A program made the translations under genes and the position numbers. Of a DNA stretch of 64,000 bases, positions 1 to 8,739 are shown one piece after another; position 1 is the first letter of the stretch; each line of letters opens with the position of its first letter. The notes under the pieces are model-generated. The model was not told the origin of the DNA, did not search any database, and saw nothing but the letters and a program-made list of their open reading frames with translations. Source of the DNA: JBGTSJ01 sp041940305 (GTDB lineage Bacteria; Planctomycetota; Planctomycetia; Planctomycetales; Planctomycetaceae); the NCBI GenBank assembly GCA_041940305.1, contig JBGTSJ010000001.1, forward strand, positions 496,001 to 560,000, in the 5' to 3' direction.

Positions 1-1
1 T

Positions 2-214
2 ATCCTGGCAGGGCAGTACTACGTGGGCATCAGCCCGCCGGTCGCCGACTCCGGATTGACGCCAGAGCAGATCATGGAGCAGGGTTCGGACGCGCTGCCT
101 GAAACACCGAGTGTCATTCCGGAGCGCTACCTGAGCGCCGAGTCGTCCGGCCTTCGGAAAGACGTTGCGGCCGGGGAGAACACGATCGACATCACGCTGA
201 CGGACGCCGAGTAA
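2..214 (+). CDS. C-terminal fragment of a small carboxypeptidase-regulatory-like lipoprotein (5' end outside window)
   Basis: The frame is open from the left edge to a TAA stop, so only the last 70 residues are visible. The visible part reads GQYYVGISPP, then a PERY segment, then GENTIDITL just before the end. This is the same layout as the complete lipoprotein encoded at 6751-7239 (GRYRVMIRPP, a PEKF segment, GPNTFDFDL), so I call it a member of the same family: small exported planctomycete lipoproteins with one beta-sandwich regulatory-like domain. Their function is not known. The missing start should carry a lipoprotein signal. It ends 28 bases before the stop of the convergent TPR gene. 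Confidence 0.6.
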   Translation: MLAGQYYVGISPPVADSGLTPEQIMEQGSDALPETPSVIPERYLSAESSGLRKDVAAGENTIDITLTDAE

Positions 215-242
215 TCGAGAGGGGTCGTCGCGGGGGTCCGCT

Positions 243-1469
243 CTACTGCCCGGCAGCGGCCGCCGCGCGGTGATAGCGATCCGCGAGGTCCGCCTGTCCC
301 AGTTGTTCGTAGATTCCGGCCAGCTCAGTGAGGCGGTCGGCCTCGCTGAGCTCCGGATCGGATCCCCGCTGCAACTGCACCAGGCGCCGGGACAGCGCCG
401 TTAAGCGCCGGTTCTCTTCGAGAAACAAGGCGGCCTGCTGCTCGCGGCCGGTGCGCAGCAGGAGCTGGCCCAGCAGGTAGTTCGCCTGCTTGTTCCGCGG
501 CTGCCGCGCGAGCACCGCGCGCAGGGCGGTCTCCGCGGTCTCATAATCCTGCCGATCGAATGCAATCGTACCGCGCAGCTCCTGCGCCTCGATTCCCTCA
601 GACTCGGGGGCAGGCAGGGCGTTCGCCAGTGTCCACGCCTCGTCCAGGTTGCCCTCGAGACGCAGGAGCCGGATCTCGCTGAGGCGGTCTTCCGGCTGCG
701 CGGCGGCCGAGGCGAGCAACTCGCTGTGGGCGCTGCGGGCACGCTCCCGATCGCCGAGGAGCACGGACAAGCGCACGACGGCCCGCAGTCCTTCGGATTG
801 TTTCGACGACCCGGATTCGGATTGCAGAAAGCTGTTGTAGGCGTCCAGCGCCGCGAGGGGGTCAGCCTGCTGCTCATATGCCTGGGCGGCGGCGAGCCAC
901 GCCTGGGCGTTCGCCGGCTCGAGCTGGAGCAGTTCCGTAGCCGCATCCAGCGCCCGTGCTGCGCCGTCCGTCCGTTGATGCAGGTCGATCAGCCGCCGCA
1001 GCGCATTCGCGCGTTCGGGGCTGCCGGGGGGTATGGCGTCGAGCGCCAGTTTCGCCAGCAGGGGCAGTCCCGCGCCCGCGGCTTCGTCGGCCAACTCCAG
1101 CAGCGCGGCATGTCTGAGCCCGGAGGGGCGATCAATCAGTGTGAAGCACCCCAATGCTTCGTCCATCCGGCCCGATCGGAGCAGCGCGCGGGTCCACAGC
1201 AACTGCGCTTCCGGGTAGTCGCCGGCCTTCAGACTGACCGCCTCTTCCAGCAGGTCAGCGGCCGCTTGCGGATTGGAATCCAGCACGGATTCGCCCTCCG
1301 CGGCGAGCCGTGCGGGCCGGGTCGCTTCCCACCACCAGGCGGCCGCCGCGGCTGCAAGCAGGACGGCTCCCAGAATCAGCCAGCGGCGCGGGACGCCGCG
1401 AACCGGCGCAATCGGCGCGTGGCGGACGGAGCGTTGCGGTTTCGGGCGTTCAGTCTTCCGCCTGGCCAT
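243..1469 (-). CDS. Membrane-anchored TPR protein
   Basis: The 408-residue protein has a basic, Pro-rich N-terminus (residues 1-29), one transmembrane helix (about 30-47, WLILGAVLLAAAAAAWWW) and then helical TPR-like repeats to the end. Clear TPR signatures include the AWLAAAQAYEQQADPLAALDAY segment and ANYLLGQLLLRTGREQQA. The repeat domain is expected outside the cytoplasm, as a scaffold for protein contacts. Its start lies inside the end of the upstream ASPIC/UnbV gene (20-base overlap), so the two are co-translated. A TPR unit next to an FG-GAP/ASPIC unit also occurs fused in one protein at 3727-6723, which suggests that the two parts work together. The specific partner is unknown. Confidence 0.8.
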   Translation of the reverse strand: MARRKTERPKPQRSVRHAPIAPVRGVPRRWLILGAVLLAAAAAAWWWEATRPARLAAEGESVLDSNPQAAADLLEEAVSLKAGDYPEAQLLWTRALLRSGRMDEALGCFTLIDRPSGLRHAALLELADEAAGAGLPLLAKLALDAIPPGSPERANALRRLIDLHQRTDGAARALDAATELLQLEPANAQAWLAAAQAYEQQADPLAALDAYNSFLQSESGSSKQSEGLRAVVRLSVLLGDRERARSAHSELLASAAAQPEDRLSEIRLLRLEGNLDEAWTLANALPAPESEGIEAQELRGTIAFDRQDYETAETALRAVLARQPRNKQANYLLGQLLLRTGREQQAALFLEENRRLTALSRRLVQLQRGSDPELSEADRLTELAGIYEQLGQADLADRYHRAAAAAGQ

Positions 1470-3201
1470 GCCCCTCGATCATCACGCAATCGGTCCGCGG
1501 AGGCAATGCCGTGAAGCGCTCCCGCCGCCCGCTCGGCCAGTGGACTGTCGCGTCGACGGCGTCCTCGTCCTCACCCAGGGCGAACAGCAGCCGCAGGTCG
1601 GACTGTGAGCAGAACCCCGCTCCGCTCGTCACGAACTGCGTGCGCGTGCGACCGAACGCGGTGACGGCGACGGATGCTCCGACCGGCTGGCGGGGGCCGG
1701 CGGCGCCGACCAGCTTGAGGCGAATCCAGTTCGCGGCGGGCCGCCGGTTGGCGAGGAGGACAAGCGGCTCATCGAGGGAACTGACCGCCAGATCCGGGGC
1801 GCCGTCGCCATTCAGATCGGAGACGGCCCCCCCGCGTGCGGCGTGCGGGATGCTGAACCACGGACCGGCCGACTCCGTCACATCCTCAAACCGGCCCTCC
1901 CGATTGCGGTAAACGAACGCCGGCTGCCGAAACGGAAAGTGGCCGGTGTGATAGAGCACGTGGCCGTTGAGGACATAGAGGTCAGGCCAGCCGTCGGAGT
2001 CGAAATCGTGCAGCCCCGTGCCGAACCCCACCATGCCGCGCGAGCGCCCTCCCAGACCGGCGGAGAACGTCGCGTGCTGAAACGCCCCCTCTCCTAAGTT
2101 GCGATACAGTGAGTTGTCCTCAAGCTCGAAGTTGGTGACCCACAACTCCGGCAACCCGTCTCCATCGACGTCGGCCGCGTCAATCCCCATGCTGCCTTCG
2201 GGCGTCCCTGCCTGGTTGTACGCGACGCCGGCCGGCTCGGCCGCTTCGCGGAGCGTCCCGTCCTCCTGCGAGAGATAAAGGTGATTGGCGACGACGTCGT
2301 TCGCCACGTAGAGATCGGCCCGTGCATCGCCGTTCAAGTCGGCGGCAACGACTCCGAGCCCCATCCCGTCCTTGCGAATGCCATAGGCCTCGGATCGATC
2401 GATGAACTGGCCGTCGCCCGAATTGACGAACAAACGATCGGCGACAGGCTCGTAGCGCTGCGGCGGACAGACGTCCTGCACTTCGCGGGAGCGGTCGCCG
2501 CACCATTCCTCCGGATCGGGCCGCCAGTCCAAGTAGTTCGCTACGAAGAGGTCCAGGTGCCCGTCCCGGTCGACGTCGGCAAACGCCGCCGCGACGGACC
2601 AGGCGTCTTCCGACTGATTGAGCGAGGCCGTGGCGTCGCTCCAGGTGCCGTCACCGAGATTCAGCCACAACCGCGACCGGCCGTAGCACGTCAGGAACAG
2701 GTCCGGAAAACCGTCGCTGTTGACGTCGCCGGCCGTGCAGCCGTGGGAGTAGTGCGTCACCGGAGGCAATTGCGCTGCGGCCGATACGTCCGCAAACCGG
2801 AGCGACGCGAGGTGGCGGTACAGGGACGCGGGGACGCCGCCGGCGTGCGCTGTGCCGGAGTCGATTGTCCCCCCTCCTACGCCGAAGAGATCGGCGTTGC
2901 CGTCCAGGTCATAGTCGAACAGTCCGAGACCGCCGCCGACCGTCTCCAGAATGGTGAAGCGGCCCGCATCCCGGCCGGTGCTGTAGGAGGAATCGACGCC
3001 GGATGCGGAGGTGACATCGGCGAACCAGTCGTCGTCACGTGGGCTCGGGCGTCCCGTGTCAATTATCGATTCCTCCGATGCAGTCGGTGGTGCATCTCCG
3101 ATCGACGATGACTCCGTATCCGGCCCGGCGGGCTGCCGGCAAGCCGCGCAAACAATCAGCAGAATGGAGACCAGTGCTCGAGGTGGGGCGTGCGCCGACA
3201 T
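1450..3201 (-). CDS. FG-GAP/VCBS repeat protein with C-terminal ASPIC/UnbV domain (CRTAC1-like)
   Basis: I placed the start at the ATG at 3201 because it gives a signal peptide with a lipoprotein-like end (SILLIVCAAC); a longer frame from 3276 adds 25 unlikely residues. The body has about seven calcium-loop repeats of FG-GAP/VCBS type (for example DYDLDGNADLF, DVNSDGFPDLF, DVDRDGHLDLF, DFDSDGWPDLY), expected to form a beta propeller outside the cell. The last 90 residues match the ASPIC/UnbV domain (NWIRLKLVG at its start, VHWPSGR near its end). Such proteins are frequent in planctomycetes and are thought to act in adhesion or protein contacts. The next gene overlaps its 3' end. Confidence 0.85.
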   Translation of the reverse strand: MSAHAPPRALVSILLIVCAACRQPAGPDTESSSIGDAPPTASEESIIDTGRPSPRDDDWFADVTSASGVDSSYSTGRDAGRFTILETVGGGLGLFDYDLDGNADLFGVGGGTIDSGTAHAGGVPASLYRHLASLRFADVSAAAQLPPVTHYSHGCTAGDVNSDGFPDLFLTCYGRSRLWLNLGDGTWSDATASLNQSEDAWSVAAAFADVDRDGHLDLFVANYLDWRPDPEEWCGDRSREVQDVCPPQRYEPVADRLFVNSGDGQFIDRSEAYGIRKDGMGLGVVAADLNGDARADLYVANDVVANHLYLSQEDGTLREAAEPAGVAYNQAGTPEGSMGIDAADVDGDGLPELWVTNFELEDNSLYRNLGEGAFQHATFSAGLGGRSRGMVGFGTGLHDFDSDGWPDLYVLNGHVLYHTGHFPFRQPAFVYRNREGRFEDVTESAGPWFSIPHAARGGAVSDLNGDGAPDLAVSSLDEPLVLLANRRPAANWIRLKLVGAAGPRQPVGASVAVTAFGRTRTQFVTSGAGFCSQSDLRLLFALGEDEDAVDATVHWPSGRRERFTALPPRTDCVMIEGHGQAED

Positions 3202-3517
3202 GGGACGATCAGTGTCTTCCGCGACGGGGATGTGTGCAACCACTCCGGAGTGGCCGCGGCCCGTAGGAGCGCTCATGAAAGATCCGACTGCTGTTCAACG
3301 TGTTGTCGCGCCCCGCCGTGGAAATGAACTAACGGCCGGACTGAGACACATCTTCTGGCGACGTCCGACGGCGCGAACGCCGTCCACATGAGCAAGGCCA
3401 GAAGCGAGTTGAGCTTCCAAGCCGGATTCGCCTGCGTGGCATCGATTGAGCCGGCCGGTTACCCTGAATACGCAGGCAGTCGTCTGTTCTCGGGGAATCT
3501 CAGCAAGTATCACTGCA
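3202..3517. other. Divergent intergenic region
   Basis: About 316 bases separate the minus-strand ASPIC/UnbV gene from the plus-strand small membrane protein. It should hold both promoters, but I see no convincing -35/-10 pair, hairpin or repeat. Short open frames in it do not look like protein. Confidence 0.4.
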
Positions 3518-3727
3518 ATGAAGCTCGTATCCGGAGCACTTCTGCTGGTTGGGGCGGAGCAGGCGTATGCGCATGCCAACCTGGTGCAGTTTCCGAACTA
3601 TGAGCCCGCGGCGGCGGTGCTGTTCCCCGCAGCGGTGGTTTTCCTGGCGCTGGGCATGCCGCTGTTCGTCTGGGGTCTACTGACGGAAACGCGTCAGTGT
3701 GCACCGGAATCCCGGCGGAGTGACTGA
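3518..3727 (+). CDS. Small membrane protein, translationally coupled to the following gene
   Basis: From the ATG at 3518 the frame encodes 69 residues with a hydrophobic signal-like start (KLVSGALLLVGAEQAYA) and a second hydrophobic helix (AAAVLFPAAVVFLALGMPLFVWGLL in part). I do not recognise the family. The case for a real gene is the context: its TGA shares one base with the ATG of the large TPR/FG-GAP gene (TGATG at 3725-3729), the classical arrangement for translational coupling. A longer frame from 3446 has no protein-like character. It may be a membrane partner of the downstream protein, but that is inference. Confidence 0.5.
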   Translation: MKLVSGALLLVGAEQAYAHANLVQFPNYEPAAAVLFPAAVVFLALGMPLFVWGLLTETRQCAPESRRSD

Positions 3728-6723
3728 TGCCAGCCGCACGGTCGCCAGGAAAGGAATGCCGCGACTGGCCGGTGCGGGCAGCGTGCATCCTGCTCGCGGC
3801 TGCCGGTTTGACCGCGGTGCTGCGTCCCGTTGTTCTGCCCGGCCGGCAGGAACGCTCGTATCGTTCACTGAGGGCCGCGGTCGCGGCGCGAGACAGTCGC
3901 GCCGCCGAAATCGGGGCGGAGCATGTTTACCGCTTTCCGGATGACCTGGCCGGAATCGTCCTCGCCGCTGACGCCGCGGCTCAGCGTGGGGACCATGCCG
4001 CGGCAATCTCCTTTCTGGAGCGTCTCCCGAACGACGGGGGGCAATGGGAGGCCCGTCGCGAGGAGGGAATCGGTGACCGTCTTGCGGCCATCGGCCGTTT
4101 CTCCGAGGCGGAGCGGCGTCTGACGCGAGCCTTGGCGATTCATCCGTATGACATCGGCGCGAGCAGCCGGCTGGCTCATCTGCTCCAGGTTTCAGGCCGC
4201 GTGTGGGAATCGGCGCCGCACTTTTTCAATCAGATTCAGAACGGGAAATGCCGCGGCGATGAACTGCTCGGCATTTCCGCCACCGACCGTTTCTTTCGCT
4301 CCGACGAACGAATGGAACGGCAGGGACTCGCGGCTGACCCGCCTGATCCATTGATCCTGCTGTCCGAGGCGCGCCGCGCCCTCATGGACAATCGCGGCGC
4401 AGACGCTGAGCGCCTGCTCCGCACAGTGATTGCCGCGCGGCCGGACCTGGGGGAAGCCCAGGGGCGACTGGGGCGGATCATCGTCGATCGAGGAGATCAC
4501 ACGGAGTTCATGCTCTGGCGGGGCGGGCTCGCCGATGAGGCCCGGGCTCATCCCGAAGTGGCGTTTGCCGAAGGACTGCAGGCACGGCGGCTGGGGCAGA
4601 TCGAGAATGCCGTCTACTGCTTCCTGTACGCGCTCCAGCTGTCGCCGAATCACCTTGGGGCTAACCTGCAGGTGGCAGGCTGCCTGGAGCAGCTCGGCCG
4701 CGTCGAAGCGGCGAAACTGTTCTCCGATCGCGCGGCGCTGCTGGCGAAACTGGAAGCGAACCTGAACGTCCTGCGCTCCGAGCTGAGCGAGGAGCGATTG
4801 CTGGATACCATCAGCATGCTCGGCGCGATGGGCCGATACTGGGAGGCAGCCGGCTGGGCGCAGGTGTCCACGCACGTCGATATTCCGCAGGAGCGGGTGC
4901 GGGCGGCACTCGATCGCTGGATGCCGCTGGCGGTGCGGGGAGAACCCGCCAATGCGACGGCGCTGCTGCCGGCCGTCCAGGGAAACCTGAAACCGCAGGA
5001 CTTTCCAACGCCGTGGTGGCCTCCCGGTGAGAACTCGCGATCTCCCGCGCTTGGTGCTGACGAGCAGCCGACGGCCGCGACGGTCGATTGGGACTTTCAG
5101 GACGAAGCCTCTGCGGCCGGCATCGAGTTCCAGTACTTCGAGGGGACCGACGAGGCACATCGGCTGGAGCACATCTTCAACGTGATGGGGGGCGGACTGG
5201 CGGCCGTTGATTACGACATGGACCTGTGGCCGGACCTCTACCTCGCGCAGGCCAACGACTGGCGGGATCCCGTGCCTCAGCTGGACTATGTTGATCCGCT
5301 GTACCGCAATCTCGGGGGGAGGCGGTTTGTGGAGGTGACGGCCGCAGCCGGTGTCGGAGACGCCTCCTTCTCGCACGGTGTCACGGCAGGCGATTACGAC
5401 CAGGACGGCTTTCCCGATCTGTACATCGGAAACAAAGGGGGCAACCGCCTCTATCGGAATCTGGGAGACGGCACGTTCGAGGACGCGACGGAGTTCGCCG
5501 GCGTTGCGGGGGATGACGAAGACTGGTCCACGAGCAGCGTCTTCGCGGACTTGACCGGGGACGGCTGTCCCGATCTGTACGTACTGAACTACACGCTCGT
5601 CACGCCGACTGCGGAGAAGGAGTGCACGCAGGGGGACCGCCCAGTCGCCTGCACCCCGGACGTCCTGCCGGCCTGTCTGGATCGCTGCTTCGTGAGCAAC
5701 GGAGACGGCACGTTTCGGGACGTGTCGGCCGCCGTGGGCATTCAGATGCCGAACAGCCGCGGCCTGGGTGTGATCGCCTGGCCATTCGGCACGGATCACA
5801 GGCTCGGTCTGTTCGTCGCCAATGACACGACCGCCAATGCGCTGTTCATCAACGAAGGAACGGACGAATCGGGTACTCCGCGATTCTCAGAATGCGCAGC
5901 GTTACGCGGCGTGGCCTACGACGTGGACGGCAACGCTCAGGCGTCGATGGGAGTTGCCGCCGGCGATGTGACCGGCGACGGCCGGATCGACCTGTTCGTC
6001 ACCAACTTCTTTGCCGACTCGAATACCCAGTACGCCCAGGACGCGGCGGGGTTCTTCCAGGACGTGACCCGCTCGCTGCAGCTACGCGACGCCGGATTCT
6101 GGATGCTCGGGTTTGGCTGCCAATATGCCGACCTCGACGGCGACGGGTGGCTGGACATCATCACGACCAACGGTCATGTCGATCAGAAGAGCTCGCGGGG
6201 GGACCCCGATCACATGCCGCCACAGGTCTTTCGGAACCTCCGCGGACAGAAGTTCGTCGAAGCTGCGGCTGCGGACCTGGGCCCCTTCTTCCAGTCCGTC
6301 TATCTCGGACGCGGACTGGCCACGCTCGACTGGAACGGCGACGGTGCAACCGACTTTGCGATTTCTCATCTGCATGCGCCGTTCGCCCTGGTGTCGAACA
6401 GGTCACGCCCCAGCGACGACTTGGAGACTCTGACTGTACGACTCATTGGGCGATCCGGCTGCCGCGAACCGACGGGGGCCATCGTTACGGTCACTGCAAA
6501 TGGCCAGCCGATCACGCGGCTGCAAACAGCGGGGGACGGCTTTCTGGTGACGAACGAACGGCGCCACACGTTTGCAGCGCCGCAAGACGGCGCGATCAGC
6601 ATTACGGTCCAGTGGCCCGACGCAAGCCTGCAGCAATGGGACGGTTGGGCGCCCGGACAGGATGTCATTCTCGAGGAAGGGCGGGCGGAGCCGCTGCCGC
6701 TCCGCCCCCTTCCCCGATTCTGA
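3727..6723 (+). CDS. Large TPR plus FG-GAP/VCBS plus ASPIC/UnbV protein
   Basis: The 998-residue protein joins three parts. Residues 1-40 hold a signal anchor (AACILLAAAGLTAVL). Residues about 45-440 are TPR-like helices (for example AISFLERLPND, GRFSEAERRLTRALAIHP, AVYCFLYALQLSPNHLGA). Residues about 455-900 contain FG-GAP/VCBS calcium loops (DYDMDLWPDLY, DYDQDGFPDLY, DLTGDGCPDLY, DVTGDGRIDLF, DLDGDGWLDII, DWNGDGATDF). The last 80 residues are an ASPIC/UnbV domain ending near VQWPDA. It is the fused version of the two separate proteins encoded on the opposite strand at 243-3201. Expected location is outside the cytoplasmic membrane. No enzyme motif was seen. Confidence 0.85.
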   Translation: MPAARSPGKECRDWPVRAACILLAAAGLTAVLRPVVLPGRQERSYRSLRAAVAARDSRAAEIGAEHVYRFPDDLAGIVLAADAAAQRGDHAAAISFLERLPNDGGQWEARREEGIGDRLAAIGRFSEAERRLTRALAIHPYDIGASSRLAHLLQVSGRVWESAPHFFNQIQNGKCRGDELLGISATDRFFRSDERMERQGLAADPPDPLILLSEARRALMDNRGADAERLLRTVIAARPDLGEAQGRLGRIIVDRGDHTEFMLWRGGLADEARAHPEVAFAEGLQARRLGQIENAVYCFLYALQLSPNHLGANLQVAGCLEQLGRVEAAKLFSDRAALLAKLEANLNVLRSELSEERLLDTISMLGAMGRYWEAAGWAQVSTHVDIPQERVRAALDRWMPLAVRGEPANATALLPAVQGNLKPQDFPTPWWPPGENSRSPALGADEQPTAATVDWDFQDEASAAGIEFQYFEGTDEAHRLEHIFNVMGGGLAAVDYDMDLWPDLYLAQANDWRDPVPQLDYVDPLYRNLGGRRFVEVTAAAGVGDASFSHGVTAGDYDQDGFPDLYIGNKGGNRLYRNLGDGTFEDATEFAGVAGDDEDWSTSSVFADLTGDGCPDLYVLNYTLVTPTAEKECTQGDRPVACTPDVLPACLDRCFVSNGDGTFRDVSAAVGIQMPNSRGLGVIAWPFGTDHRLGLFVANDTTANALFINEGTDESGTPRFSECAALRGVAYDVDGNAQASMGVAAGDVTGDGRIDLFVTNFFADSNTQYAQDAAGFFQDVTRSLQLRDAGFWMLGFGCQYADLDGDGWLDIITTNGHVDQKSSRGDPDHMPPQVFRNLRGQKFVEAAAADLGPFFQSVYLGRGLATLDWNGDGATDFAISHLHAPFALVSNRSRPSDDLETLTVRLIGRSGCREPTGAIVTVTANGQPITRLQTAGDGFLVTNERRHTFAAPQDGAISITVQWPDASLQQWDGWAPGQDVILEEGRAEPLPLRPLPRF

Positions 6724-6750
6724 CATCAGAAGGCCGGGGTGCTCCGAGGC

Positions 6751-7239
6751 TTACTTGAGCTTGGCGAGATCGAAGTCGAAGGTGTTTGGGCCCGGCTTGA
6801 GTTCGAGCACGATGCCGCTGGTGTCGAACGACGTGAACTTCTCGGGGATATCGCCCGCCGTCGGTGTCCGAGCCGCTTCCGCATTGGCACCCTGTTGCAT
6901 GATCTGCTTGTATTCCTCCGAGCCCATCTGGACCGGAGGCGGGGCGGGCGGGCGGATCATCACCCGATAACGTCCGATCGGGATACCGACGTCCGGATTT
7001 GCCGGCCGAAGCGTGTAATTGCCCAGAGAATCAATCTCGCCCGCCGCGGTGACTGCCGGATCCAGGCAGGAGAAGACCACGCTGCTGTCCAGCGTGACGG
7101 GCGTGCCGTCATACGTCACCTTGCCGGTGACTGTCGCCTGCTCTCCAGTCGGTTCGGCGGAATCCTCGCTGCACCCCGAAGCCAGGACCGTCACCAGCAG
7201 CATCCACTGAACAACTCGCAAACAATCTCGCTGCGACAT
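6751..7239 (-). CDS. Small lipoprotein with carboxypeptidase-regulatory-like domain
   Basis: The 162-residue protein has a clear lipoprotein signal (LLVTVLASGC, cleavage before Cys23) followed by a linker and one small beta domain (VTGKVTYDGTPV at its start, DFDLAKLK at the end). Planctomycete genomes carry many such lipoproteins, usually directly downstream of a DUF1559 pseudopilin-like gene, as here. The molecular role is not established; a structural or transport role at the cell surface is a guess. It stops 28 bases from the convergent TPR/FG-GAP gene. The fragment at the left edge of the window is a relative. Confidence 0.75.
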   Translation of the reverse strand: MSQRDCLRVVQWMLLVTVLASGCSEDSAEPTGEQATVTGKVTYDGTPVTLDSSVVFSCLDPAVTAAGEIDSLGNYTLRPANPDVGIPIGRYRVMIRPPAPPPVQMGSEEYKQIMQQGANAEAARTPTAGDIPEKFTSFDTSGIVLELKPGPNTFDFDLAKLK

Positions 7240-7350
7240 GGATTGATCCCATTGGAAATGGCTGCGCCTGGCGACCTGAGCCGTCTGCCGGGCGCAGCCA
7301 ATATCGTGCCTGCGAAGCCGCTTCGACCGGTGGTCGAACGGACGTGACTT

Positions 7351-8373
7351 CTAGAACTCACCCAGCGTCGCACCATCGTCTCGAGTACACAGGCGCCGGA
7401 GCGTCAGCATGTCGACATTGTTGCCGATGAACCGGACCGATCCGTCGCAAAGCAGCCCGTGAATTCCTCCCGTATGTGCCGAGTTCAGCGGATTATTCGA
7501 CCCGTAGTTGTCGCCGATGCCGGGCCAGGCCGGATCGTTGACAATTGCCGGCGCGTTGGGAGCGTAAGCCAAGGTCGTCATGTTGAATGGCCGCTCAGCA
7601 GTCCCTCCTCCGCCCCAGGCCTCTACGTTATTGAGATTCGGCGTTCCCATCAGGATCCCGTGCGTCCCGTTGACCTGCACCGGCGCGCCGAGGGAATCAC
7701 GAATGAAATTGGAGTGTTCGCCGACGATCATGGTGTTCGTTGAACCGTCCGTCGCGTCTCCGATCTTCTTCGCATCGTGGATCACCAGCATGCCGCCGCT
7801 GCCAATCCGGCCCGTCAGTTCCTGCCCCGAACAGCACCCGCAACAGGCGGCGGTACGGTTCGTCGGGTTCGTAAAGCCGTTTCCATTCAATGCTCCCGAA
7901 ATACCCATGTACTGGGCATTTGTAATGGGTTTGCCGCCACCTGCGTCACGCTTGGGGAGCATCGGGCTCGAAGGACAAATTGCGAATGTGAAGTGTGCGT
8001 TTCTGAGGACGTTCCCGTTGAGTTCACCTCCCACATTCGCTGCATCGCCGCAGCAGGCCCACCCCGGATGGACGCCGTTGAACGTCAACTGGTTGTACAC
8101 CGGAGCCTGATCCACATAAGGAAGGATGCGGATATACCATGACGGTCCCCATCCTCCCACGGAACTGGCGACTCCACCGTTCGGAAACATCGTGTAGACG
8201 TCGTGATAGTTGTGCAGTGCCAGGCCGATCTGCTTCAAGTTGTTCTTGCACTGCGTCCGGCGGGCGGCTTCCCTCGCCTGCTGGACGGCCGGCAGCAGCA
8301 GGGCGATTAGAATCGCGATGATCGCGATCACCACAAGTAGTTCGATCAGTGTAAAGCCGCGGCGACGTTGCAT
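7351..8373 (-). CDS. DUF1559 family protein with type IV pilin-like N-terminus
   Basis: The protein starts with a prepilin-type leader: MQRRRG followed by FTLIELLVVIAIIAILIALL, where cleavage after the Gly and methylation of the Phe would be expected. Then comes the DUF1559 signature (LLPAVQQAREAARRTQC, NNLKQIGLALHNY) and near the end the H-x-G/DGSVRF segment (GGIHGLLCDGSVRFI). The ATG at 8373 was chosen over a longer frame because AGGAG lies 7 bases upstream and the leader then begins correctly. The family is greatly expanded in planctomycetes. It is thought to form pseudopilus-like surface or periplasmic structures, but its function is unproven. The lipoprotein gene follows 111 bases downstream. 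Confidence 0.9.
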   Translation of the reverse strand: MQRRRGFTLIELLVVIAIIAILIALLLPAVQQAREAARRTQCKNNLKQIGLALHNYHDVYTMFPNGGVASSVGGWGPSWYIRILPYVDQAPVYNQLTFNGVHPGWACCGDAANVGGELNGNVLRNAHFTFAICPSSPMLPKRDAGGGKPITNAQYMGISGALNGNGFTNPTNRTAACCGCCSGQELTGRIGSGGMLVIHDAKKIGDATDGSTNTMIVGEHSNFIRDSLGAPVQVNGTHGILMGTPNLNNVEAWGGGGTAERPFNMTTLAYAPNAPAIVNDPAWPGIGDNYGSNNPLNSAHTGGIHGLLCDGSVRFIGNNVDMLTLRRLCTRDDGATLGEF

Positions 8374-8446
8374 AACGCTCTCCTGAGAGTGACAAACGGC
8401 TAATTGAAGAGAAGAGAGTTCTTCAAGCAGGCCCAAGAACCGCATT

Positions 8447-8476
8447 ACAATACTTCACAAACATTAGTGGTTTCAA
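8447..8476 (-). promoter_or_regulatory. Candidate sigma-70-type promoter for the DUF1559 gene
   Basis: On the minus strand TTGAAA (8476-8471) is followed after 18 bases by TATTGT (8452-8447). This would start transcription about 65-70 bases before the ATG at 8373. It is a motif match only. Confidence 0.4.
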
Positions 8477-8540
8477 GTGCATTACGAGTCTGTGCTCTCG
8501 CCAGCGTTTCCAAGAGCATTCTCGCCCTGCCTTGCGACGC

Positions 8541-8575
8541 AAAAAAAGACGGCTGCTTCATTGCGAAGCAGCCGT
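8541..8575 (-). terminator. Rho-independent terminator downstream of the protease gene
   Basis: An 11-bp perfect stem (ACGGCTGCTTC at 8549-8559 with its complement at 8565-8575), a 5-base loop and, on the minus strand, a run of seven T directly after the hairpin. It lies 165 bases past the stop of the serine protease gene and before the DUF1559 promoter, so it separates the two units. Confidence 0.8.
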
Positions 8576-8739
8576 GGCGGAGTTCGGCAGGGGGCCTGGC
8601 AGTCCGTCGAAGAAGTCGGCTAGTAAGGAGACCCCCGGTTTCTCGCTGGGTCTGGCCGAGAGTCTCCCGCGGGCAGCGAGACTGACCAGGCATCTTTAGG
8701 AACAGGGTTTCTGGTTCCGAGACCTTGTTCAACGGCCTG

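Larger units (their letters stand above)
8374..8739. other. Intergenic region with promoter and terminator
   Basis: This 366-base gap between two minus-strand genes holds the predicted promoter of the DUF1559 gene (8447-8476) and a strong terminator hairpin (8541-8575) for the protease gene upstream. The remaining part near 8625-8690 has short imperfect palindromes but no gene. Confidence 0.6.

Noticed and set aside
4192..5799. Minus-strand open frame of 535 codons
   Set aside because: It is opposite the TPR/FG-GAP gene, whose protein is clearly real.
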